In this document: positions 57,001-64,000 of the stretch, in pieces
How the letters are laid out: every line of letters starts with the position of its first letter
Position numbering within the stretch: the first letter of the stretch is position 1
Translations under genes and position numbers: made by a program
Origin: Galeopsis tetrahit
Taxonomy: Eukaryota > Streptophyta > Magnoliopsida > Lamiales > Lamiaceae
Assembly: GCA_963675135.1 (NCBI GenBank)
Contig: OY776131.1
Span: 24,915,881 to 24,979,880, forward strand
Direction of reading: 5' to 3'
Length of the DNA stretch: 64,000 bases
Notes under the pieces: model-generated
Database searches by the model: none
What the model was told of the DNA's origin: nothing
What the model saw: only the letters and a program-made list of their open reading frames with translations

Positions 57001-59005
57001 TAGGAAAACCTTCAACATTCAAAGTTCCTTTACCAACAATCTTTCCTTTAGAACCTCCACCATATGTAACACTACCACTATTCAAGGTCACATAATCAGA
57101 TAAGAAATCAATACGATCTGTCATATGTCTTGAACAACCACTATCAAAGTACCATAATTCAGGTAAACATGCTTTTAAGGAGGTATGAACAACATTACAG
57201 GTAGCTTTTGGTTTCCATGCAGATTTCAAAAACTGTTTACCAGGATGTGACAGTTTCTTATGCAGCATTTTCAAGTTTTTCTGTTCTTCAAACAACTTTA
57301 TACAATAAGGACGAATGTGACCAATTTTGAAACAGAAATGACAGATATACTTTCTCTTAACCTTGTGAGACTCTGTTTCTGCAGATGTTGACCCAGATGT
57401 GTCAACATTTGCCTTAACAAATTTCACAGGTTTTCTAAATTTATCAGAAATAGAAGCAGTAGTACCATCATAACCTAAACCATGATTATTAGACTTACCA
57501 GTAGCTATAGCATTATTTACCTCAGAAGCACTCTTGGAATATTTCTTGAAACATAAAGTAGAATTTATCAATTTTTCCTTTAAGTTACAGATTTCCAGAT
57601 CTCTTTTGGTAAGAATAACTTCTAGCTTGGTGATTGTGTCTGTCAAATCCTCATTCCTTTTATTCAGAGAATCAAGGGTGAGTTTCTGATTTTTCCAATC
57701 ATCTAACAACTTTTGGTATTCATTGTCATCATTCCTTTTTCCTGCATCATCAACTAAACCATTAAAACAGTTCAAATCTGGGTGACTCTGTTCTGATGTT
57801 GCTGTAGATGTTGAAACATCAGGTACAGCATCAGAATCTGTTTCATCCAGATCATCATCTGAGGAATCATTATAATCAATTCTGGTAAAATTAGAATATT
57901 CATTCTGATTTAATTCATCAAGATCATCATCAGAATCATCACTCAAGGTAGCACTAAAATTCAGTTTTTGCTTAAGTCTAGTATTGGCACATTCATTTGC
58001 ATAAAGACCATAACCAGAACAAGCATTGCATTGAACTGATTTTCGAAATTCAGGATCATACCTTGGTTTACCTTCACTCTTTGATAGTCTTGGTGTGAAT
58101 TGACCTTTCCTCCTTTCTGGTTGAGGTGTTGATGTGTTGATTTGAATCTTAGGCTGAATGTTTCTAGATTTGTTCACAGATTTCTTAAGAAACTTATTAA
58201 AGTGCTTAGTGAGCAAGGCAACATTGTTAGGATTTTTGAGGCATACATCAAGCAATTCTTCATCAGTGTCAACTTCAGTAATGATGGGTTGAACTTCAGA
58301 AGTGTTTGATGTTTCCCCTTTAAAAACCACAACTTTTTTATCAGCATTAGCTTCATCATCTTGATTAGTGTTTATCTCATAAGTTCTAAGAATACTCACT
58401 AACTCATTTTGACTTAACTTATCTGTATCTTTTGCCTCTTCAATAGCACAAATTTTAGCATCAAATCTTTTAGGAACAGATCTTAAAATCTTATGAACTA
58501 CTCTAACATTAGAAATAGGGTCACCAAGAGAATGTGATTCATTGATAATCTCACTTAACCTTTCATTGTAGGCTGTAATTGTTTCATCTTCCCTCATTCG
58601 GAGATTCTCAAATTTTGTCCCCAACATTCGAAGCTTAGTCCTTCGAACACTTTCTGAACCCTCACAATGCTCTTGCAACCTGTCCCATGCATCTTTAGAA
58701 GTAGAACAGTTAGATATAATTTTAAACATTGAAACATCAACAGAAGTAAAAATAGCATTTAAAGCTTTAGAATTGTAGCTTGCTGTTGTTATTTCATCAG
58801 CCGTCCAGTCAACTTCTCTCTTGAGTTGTATTTCACCATCTGCGTCTGCTGGTCTTTTTGGAGCTTCCCAACCTGTAAGTACAGTCCTCCAGGCACGTTC
58901 ATCAACTGACTTGATGTACATACGCATCTTAGGCTTCCAATAAGCATAATTCGAACCATCTAAAACGGGTGGCCTAAGTGCCGTGGATATGTGATGTGTT
59001 TCCAT
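54056..59005 (-). CDS. Sirevirus Gag-Pol polyprotein, 1649 aa, with mutated RT active site
   Basis: ATG at 59005, 74 bp inside the 5' LTR end. Gag (1-330: LDGSNYAYWKPKMRMYIKSV); first zinc knuckle CNACSGYGLYANEC (His replaced by Leu, about residue 334) and second knuckle CHFCFKIGHIRPYC intact; protease YFDSGCSRHMTD at about 619-630; pre-integrase HQRLGH..CGPCQKGK; integrase HMDLMGP, RTDHGREF, PQQNGIVERKN (805-905); reverse transcriptase WIFKNKTDESGNIVRNKARL through QIYVDYIVFGST, where the second catalytic Asp of YVDD is Tyr at residue 1340 (codon TAC, 54986-54988); RNase H SDADWAGD, STAESEYIAA, FCDNTSA. No stop or frameshift. The RT should be inactive, so this copy is probably not autonomous now. 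Confidence 0.95.
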   Translation of the reverse strand: METHHISTALRPPVLDGSNYAYWKPKMRMYIKSVDERAWRTVLTGWEAPKRPADADGEIQLKREVDWTADEITTASYNSKALNAIFTSVDVSMFKIISNCSTSKDAWDRLQEHCEGSESVRRTKLRMLGTKFENLRMREDETITAYNERLSEIINESHSLGDPISNVRVVHKILRSVPKRFDAKICAIEEAKDTDKLSQNELVSILRTYEINTNQDDEANADKKVVVFKGETSNTSEVQPIITEVDTDEELLDVCLKNPNNVALLTKHFNKFLKKSVNKSRNIQPKIQINTSTPQPERRKGQFTPRLSKSEGKPRYDPEFRKSVQCNACSGYGLYANECANTRLKQKLNFSATLSDDSDDDLDELNQNEYSNFTRIDYNDSSDDDLDETDSDAVPDVSTSTATSEQSHPDLNCFNGLVDDAGKRNDDNEYQKLLDDWKNQKLTLDSLNKRNEDLTDTITKLEVILTKRDLEICNLKEKLINSTLCFKKYSKSASEVNNAIATGKSNNHGLGYDGTTASISDKFRKPVKFVKANVDTSGSTSAETESHKVKRKYICHFCFKIGHIRPYCIKLFEEQKNLKMLHKKLSHPGKQFLKSAWKPKATCNVVHTSLKACLPELWYFDSGCSRHMTDRIDFLSDYVTLNSGSVTYGGGSKGKIVGKGTLNVEGFPKLKNVLHVDGLHANLISISQLCDDNLHVKFDKDSCYVLNKDEVCVMTGTRSADNCYLIGTNMCNLSKHDENVLWHQRLGHANYRAMKKLIKADAVKGIPELRFHNTTVCGPCQKGKQVRMSHKMLSHCTTHRCFELLHMDLMGPMETESIGGKRYSLVVVDDFSRYTWVESLRDKSEAFAAFKILYKRFKNVFNLKVGRIRTDHGREFENSMFNDFCDKKGILQEYSSPKTPQQNGIVERKNRTLQEMARVMLTSKCLAKKFWGEALNTACHIINRVFIRSGTNQTPYEILNNRKPNVKYFHIFGCVCYILNDRDQLHKFDCKSDKGFFLGYSRNSKAYRVYNLRTNTVQESVNVVFDDDKGLTDDKDEEDVSQVTDTSENTLKSENVAPNVNTSGSTTTEQTVVTSQNDQYIPKTNPSSRIGKSHPSDQIIGDATVGVQTRGRVRSNKVDVVRTICMSSMCNVVNAECYLSEIEPKSAKEALTDENWINAMHEELGQFERNEVWTLVPRPSHTNVIGTKWIFKNKTDESGNIVRNKARLVAQGYTQVEGVDFDETFAPVARIESIRLLLAIACFIDIKLHQMDVKAAFLNGILNEEAYVEQPIGFEDPQYPDHVYKLKKALYGLKQAPRAWYGRLTDFLLEYGFIRGEADRTLFIKHTENNILIAQIYVDYIVFGSTCDKMLSKFVEAMTATFEMSMVGDLNYFLGLQIKQCSDGIFFSQSKYAKNLVKRFGLENSKQMKTPMGSSLKLCKDSAGTDVDPTLYRSMIGSLLYLTSSRPDIMYSVCVCARYQANPKESHLNAVKRIIKYVSGTSDLGIWYTKDTNNILIGYSDADWAGDIDDRKSTSGGCFYMGNNLVSWHSKKQNCVSQSTAESEYIAAGSCCTQLLWLSKMFHDYGIENGILTIFCDNTSAINISKNHVQHSLTKHISIRHHFMRDLVEKNIVKLEYIPTEKQNADIFTKALDHERFSILRKSLGMSTI

Positions 59006-59065
59006 TGCTAACCTACACTAAAAACACACTTGACCAAAGATCTAACCTAGTGTCGTCAGGTATCA

Positions 59066-59077
59066 GCTCTGATACCA
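59066..59077 (-). other. Primer binding site of Sirevirus
   Basis: Minus strand TGGTATCAGAGC, two bases from the 5' LTR: complementary to initiator Met-tRNA. Confidence 0.95.
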
Positions 59078-59079
59078 AC

Positions 59080-59946
59080 TGAAAGTGTGCTGTGGTATGT
59101 ATATGAAGTGTTTAAGTTTAAGTAGAATAATGTTGTACTAAATGTTGTGACAATTGGTACAACACTGACTCTAACAGAATATCAGAAATTAAGATTAACA
59201 CAGCGGAAGACTTGAAACACTAAAAACAAACGTGACACAATGGAAATAATTTTCACATAGATTTTATAAATAAAAATCTACGCTAGCCTTACGGCGAAAA
59301 ACAATACTTATCTTCAAGTACAAATGTTGTGTGAAATGTTACAGCATTAACAATCACAACGAAACTATAAACGAGGCAGGTGCCAAGTCTAGAAAACGAA
59401 CTAAGTGTATAAATTATACACTGTCGAAATGCCTAGTCTATCTAATGATTACACTCTCAATAGATAAGAAGACACACAGTCATACGGGTGGTATACAACG
59501 TATGAACTAAAATGTAGAACTATTGGCCACAATTTCCTAACAGGGATGAACGCTCGGTCTAGGATATTGATCGAATAGAGCACACCGAATTATGAAGCCT
59601 TCAATGGGTATTTATAGTGTGGGATACGAAATTCTAGAGGCTTCCACATTGAGGTCCTATTTTTTAGGAAACTCAACTTCCACAACTTCCATGATCTTTC
59701 TAGATCCTTCTAGGCTGCTCCAGGTCGTTCCAAATGTATCTAGGCTGTTCTAGCATGTTCTCCAATGTTCTGGAATCTTCCAGGTTCCAGATCCTTGTAG
59801 AAGCTTCTAGATCCTGCCAGAAATGCGACAACATTTAGGTCAACATTTAATGTAGCATTTCAGAAAAGACTTAGAAAAAATCTCGGAAGGTCAAATTCAG
59901 ATGTTGTTGATAATGTTAAGACATTTAAGAATTAACAACATCTACA
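59080..59946 (-). repeat. 5' LTR of Sirevirus, 867 bp
   Basis: Nearly identical to 49475-50341. TATA box on the minus strand at 59609-59616. Confidence 0.96.
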
Positions 59947-59951
59947 ATTAT

Positions 59952-60311
59952 TCATACTATTAGTACATTTTTTCGTACCTATTAAATAAAGTTGAATGAG
60001 AAAATAGTATGAATAATAAATGAGAAAGAAAAATTTATTGTAAAAATTAAAATTAAAAATTAAAATTCCTTATTAATTTTTATCTGATTTCCTATTTTAT
60101 TGTCATCTATTGCTAATTGGATTTTCTCGCCTGTTTATCAGTACTCATTTTTCTTATAGATTCTTTACCGTTTTCATCAATATTCTTTAAAAAAATTAAA
60201 ATTAAAATTTATTTTTTTTAATTTTCTTTTTCCTTTTTTTCTCGACTGATTTTCTCTCTCCTTATTCTCTCTTTAATAGGCTATCTCCTTATTCTCTCTT
60301 TTTATAGGTTA
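59952..60311 (+). repeat. Dispersed pyrimidine-rich repeat, second copy
   Basis: 60155-60308 equals 8467-8625 with few changes; 60090-60140 matches the reverse complement of 17749-17812. No gene. Confidence 0.75.
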
Positions 60312-61792
60312 CTAGTGCAGTACCAGCGTACTACGCGGGATAAAAAAAAATAAACACATGATTAATTCAAATTAATTATAGTAATTTTTTTTAATTGATT
60401 TTATGATTTATATGTATAATAACAATAACGTATTATCAACATTAATTATAACTTATTTAAAATAATAATTCAAAAGAAAAATTAAGAAGGTAATTAATAA
60501 AAAATTAACATTCTGAGTAATTTGTGATATTTAGATTAATTAAATTAATTTGAGCAATTTACTTTTAAATAATCTTTTATTAAAATACGCTTCAACTTTC
60601 TTTAATTTTTTATGAACTTATTACGATGCACATATTTTTGTTTTCTCATCCATTATCATACGTTGATAAATTGAACTTTAGAAAATTTTCATATTAAATT
60701 TAGGGTTATAGGAATTGTAAATCTCAACGATCATAAAAATTCAATAGGACATCATAGTCTTTTCTTCTCCAATGTTGATAATTCCCTTGATTTCATTAGT
60801 CAATAAAACTTTTGACGTCTGAGTTGTAAAAAAAAAAGGTGGAAGCTACGAATAATAACAATTAAACCAGAAAAAAAATATTATTAGTAAAGAAATGTAA
60901 AGCTACAAATAATAACAATTTTAAACCAATAAAAAAAAAATCTTATATACTCCATCAGGTTTAGAAAATGCAGCAAAAAGAAAATTCAAACTGAAGAAAA
61001 ATAAGATTTTGGAATTTATGTACTTATAATGAATTACTAAAAAAATTATCAAATACCAACATTATAAAACAGAAATCCTATAGAAGAGTAAAACATTAAT
61101 ATATACGACGTTAGCACAATTTATATCGAGAGATTGAATAATAAAATATATATATAAATTGAGAAGGAACCAAACTCAACGATCTCTAAAACTCAATATC
61201 CAAAAAATCACCCCCTTACCTGCATATAATAAAAAAAAAATGCTCAGATCATAAAATAGGACATTAATACATTGCGTGGCGGCGTAGTAAGAACGGATAG
61301 AGAGAATGTATAGAAAAAGTGAGAGAAGAGAGAATATACCGAAAGATGCCTAATGTAGAGAGGAACAGGAAATGAAGTCGGCCAACGAAGAAAATAAGAA
61401 TATTAAGAGGCCTAGTGGTGTAGGCTTGGGACTTCTCAGGTTCGAAACCCAAACAATTTCTATGGAGCCATGTCCATACAGAGCGCACGTGACCCCGCAA
61501 GTGGGCGGTGGGATTGCTCCCCGAGATTAGTCGGCTTTAGACCGGATACCCGAGACTTCAAAAAAAAAAAAAAAAAAAGAATGGACAGCGGTTACAAAAA
61601 AAATATATAAAAAAAAAATACAAAATAATAGGTATGCAGAATTTCGAAAAGAAAAAAAAAAGTCAAAAAAAGCATTTAAATAAAAATCCGCAAAAAAAAA
61701 AAAAAAAAATACAGCAAAAAAACTGACTCATATAAATTCAGAATTTCAAAATAAATAGATTAAAGAAAATATAGAGAAAAACTGTGAAAAGA
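60312..61792 (-). mobile_element. Helitron D (minus strand)
   Basis: Minus-strand 3' end: hairpin CCCGCG-tagta-CGCTGG (one mismatch), TACTGCACTAG, host T. The probable 5' end is at 61792 (minus strand TCTTTTCACAG, then TTTATTTTGAAATTCTGAAT and GAGTCAG as in the other copies). It contains a SINE. The right boundary is less certain than the left: the flank after 61792 repeats an internal block of the same family (ATTAAGAAGGTAATTAATAA at 60480 and 61793). Confidence 0.7.
61405..61578 (+). mobile_element. tRNA-derived SINE
   Basis: Begins GAGGCCTAGTGGTGTAGGCT, has the pol III B box GGTTCGAAACC at 61439-61449, and ends CCCGAGACTTC with an A run at 61560-61578. About 170 bp. A related copy is at 44400-44560. 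Target duplication not clear. Confidence 0.85.
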
Positions 61793-61930
61793 TTAAGAAG
61801 GTAATTAATAAAAAGATTAACATTTGGAGTAATATGTGATATTTAGATTAATTAAATTAATATGAGCAATGTACTTTTAAATAATCTTTTATTAAAATAC
61901 TCTCCAACTTTCTTTAATTTTTTATGAACT
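61793..61930 (-). repeat. Helitron-family segment, truncated
   Basis: Repeats 60480-60620; continues after the MITE at 63023-63640. Confidence 0.7.
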
Positions 61931-63022
61931 TATTACAATGGAGAAAAAATCATTTTACGTCCTGTAACTTAGGCCTAATCCAATTAATATCCTTTAAGTT
62001 TTCACTTTTTCGATTAACGTCCTTTTTGGTCCAATTTACATCCTTTTTGCCGGAAATTTTTCAAACTCACCGGAATTTGAGGAATAAATTGGGATTCCAG
62101 CAAAATAGTCCAATTTACGTCCTTTAAGTTTGAAAATTAAAATTTAATAAATAAATTTTCTAAAAATATCATTCGAAATTTTAAAATATTATTAAAAATC
62201 CGAAAATATCATTAAAATTAAAAACTATAAAATGTGTAAAATAAAATTTAAAATATATTGTTTAATTTTTTAAAAATCTCATTAAAATTTATAAAATGTG
62301 TTAAATGAAAATAAAAAAATTTACAATTCAAAAAATAAAAAATGTTTAACTTAAAATTAAGAAATTCAAAATCTCATTAAAAATTCTAAAAATCTCTTTA
62401 ATTTTTAAAAAATGTGTAGATTAAATATTAAAAATTCTAAAACCCAATAAGAATAATAAAAATTATTAAAAAATTAGACTTGATTCGGACTCATCCGCCA
62501 TTATAGTTTTTCTCGAACTCCTAATTTTTTTTTGTATTCCAGCCTTGATTGATGGTAGAACCGTGTCAAATTCACTTTAATGAGGTTTTTAGAATGATAT
62601 AATTTTTTATTTTATTTAAACATTTTTAAAATTTTAATTTATAGATTTTTTATATTTAAAATTTTATGTTTTTCTGAGATTTTTAGAAATTTTTTATTTT
62701 TAATTTACAAAATTTTCAACTTTTAGATTTTTTATTTTTATTTTACACAATTTATAAATTTTAATGATATTTTTTTTTAATGAGATTTTTAATTTTTTTC
62801 TGAATTTTTTAATTATTAATTTCTAATTTTTAAACTTAAAGGACGTAAATTGGACTATTTGACCGGAATTCCAATTTTCCGGCGATAAGGATATAAATTG
62901 GACTTAAAAGGACATAAATTGGACACCGTAGGACGTAAATTGAAAAAGTGAAAACTTAAAGGATATAAACTGGATTAGGCCTAAGTTACAGGACGTAAAA
63001 TGAAATTTTCTCTATTACAATG
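61931..63022. mobile_element. Mutator-like MITE, 1072 bp, perfect 10-bp TSD
   Basis: 61941-63012, flanked by TATTACAATG on both sides (61931-61940, 63013-63022). Ends GAGAAAAAATCATTTTACGT and the mirrored ATTTTCTC. Inverted arms of about 180 bp contain repeated GTCCAATTTACGTCCTTT words; the centre (62130-62830) is itself AT-rich and largely self-complementary. No coding sequence. Confidence 0.93.
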
Positions 63023-63663
63023 CACGTATTTTAGTTTTCTCATACATTATTATTTGTTGATAGATTGAACTATAGAAAATTTTCATAATAAATTTAAGGT
63101 CATTGGAATTGTAAAAAATCTCAACAATCATAAAAATTCAATAGGACAACTAATGTTTTTTCTTCTTGTTGATAATTTGATACCCTCTTAGAGTCAGTAA
63201 AACTTTACTTTTTCAATGTAAGATCTAAAAAAATGTGGAAGCTACTTATAATAACAATTAAACTCAGAAAAAAAAATATTATTGTTCGTAAAAAAAGGAA
63301 TATAAAGCTAAAAATAATAACAATTTTAAACCAATAAAAAAAAGAACATCAAAAAATTATGCACATAAAGAAAATCAAAACTAAAAAGAAAAATAAGATT
63401 TTGGAATTTATGTACGTATAAAAAAAAATCATATATTGAATTACTTAAAAAAAAAATCACAAATAATGTATATACCAACATTATAAAACATAAATCCTAT
63501 AGAAGAGCAAAATATTAATAAATACGTCAGATTTAACACAATTTATATCGAGAAATTGAATAATAAAAAAAATATATAAATTAAAAGAGAACCAAACTCA
63601 ACGTTATCCAAAAAAAAAAATCATCCCCTAGCATCACCTCTAGTACTGAAACCAAAACATATT
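63023..63663 (-). repeat. Helitron-family AT-rich sequence, no gene
   Basis: Blocks AAAATTCAATAGGACAACTA, ATAATAACAATTAAAC and GATTTTGGAATTTATGTACG recur at 60740-61025 in the same order. Confidence 0.6.
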
Positions 63664-63892
63664 TGTGAAATCTCATAACAAGAAGAAATTGTATAGAGTG
63701 CATATTGAGAAAATTTAGGAATATAGAAGAATTACATTAGAATTACATGATCAAAATTATTATCATCCCTCCTCTTATATAGAGGGGAATTTACAATATG
63801 GAAGTTACAACTACTAAAATACTAGAAGTTATAACTAAAACAACTACTCTAACTAATATTATCATTTGTTGTATTTGGTGTTATTCTTCACA
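63664..63892 (-). repeat. 3' LTR of a copia element (minus strand), 229 bp
   Basis: Minus strand begins TGTGAAGAATAACACC and ends GAGATTTCACA, with TATA box CTCTATATAAGAGG at about 63773-63786. It is preceded by the purine tract CCATCTTGTGGGAGGG (63893-63908). Confidence 0.85.
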
Positions 63893-64000
63893 CCCTCCCA
63901 CAAGATGGAAATGGATGGTAAGAAATTTCATCTTGAACTTGTTCTTCAAAAAAAACTTCAAACCATTACAAGTAGCGTGGGTGCAATGTTATCAACAATG
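63893..64000 (-). mobile_element. Copia element interior, cut by the window end
   Basis: Polypurine tract and about 90 bp of 3' terminal sequence. The rest lies to the right. Coding content cannot be judged from this length. Confidence 0.6.

Larger units (their letters stand above)
49470..59951 (-). mobile_element. Sirevirus-type Ty1/copia retrotransposon, 10,472 bp, very young
   Basis: LTRs 49475-50341 and 59080-59946, both 867 bp, with TSD ATTAT at 49470-49474 and 59947-59951. By eye the LTRs differ only at one base (GAGCATACC against GAGCACACC). Order on the minus strand: LTR, primer site, gag-pol, spacer, extra ORF, polypurine tract, LTR. Size, the extra ORF after pol and the protein similarity fit the Sirevirus (SIRE/Maximus) lineage. 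Confidence 0.95.

Overview
The window looks like a repeat-rich, AT-rich intergenic region of a flowering plant nucleus, most likely a eudicot. The evidence is the set of plant-lineage transposons (Tat-type Ty3/gypsy, Ty1/copia including a Sirevirus, Helitrons, Mutator-like elements, a tRNA-derived SINE) and broken pieces of typical plant genes (gibberellin 2-oxidase, NB-LRR resistance gene, Clp/Hsp100 chaperone, ABC1 kinase, F-box/LRR, RPA1). I see no intact ordinary host gene. The longest open frames belong to two copia elements. Species assignment is not possible from what is visible.

Layout. 1-7951: 3' half of a decayed Tat-lineage gypsy element: reverse transcriptase, two RNase H domains, integrase, then a 3' untranslated zone with a higher-order tandem array (3032-4425), a broken antisense extra ORF (4972-6687), a polypurine tract and a 705-bp 3' LTR (7247-7951). 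7952-20700: low-complexity and repeat-derived DNA with pyrimidine-rich and purine-rich tracts in opposite orientations, a triplicated intron-like unit, an ABC1-kinase scrap, Helitron ends and a GGGCC-rich MITE. 20345-28990: minisatellites and a cluster of three unrelated gene fragments (gibberellin 2-oxidase, NB-LRR, Clp ATPase), a Mutator-like inverted-repeat element and a LINE-type RNase H piece split by a foldback MITE. 29313-34242: complete copia element with 252-bp LTRs, 5-bp target duplication and one uninterrupted 1439-codon frame.

34640-43230: Helitrons joined head to tail and nested. The inner one (35084-41639) carries an RPA1-like remnant, two copies of an F-box/LRR exon and a 1657-bp solo LTR. 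43535-44560: a 45-bp satellite array fused to a MITE arm, then a SINE. 44598-48306: a Mutator-like element with 10-bp target duplication that carries a GRF zinc-finger gene and, convergent to it, a spliced gene whose DDE transposase core is missing. 49475-59946: a very young Sirevirus on the minus strand (867-bp LTRs that differ at one base by eye, TSD ATTAT) with gag-pol and a separate 759-aa extra ORF. Its reverse transcriptase motif reads YVDY instead of YVDD. 59947-64000: another Helitron, a SINE, a short Mutator-like MITE and the LTR end of a further copia element that runs off the window.

The genes do not form a host pathway. What ties the window together is repeated nesting: one Helitron family supplies at least six recognisable 3' termini, and several elements carry extra or captured coding sequence (antisense ORF, RPA1, F-box exon, GRF protein, plant-transposon-domain ORF).
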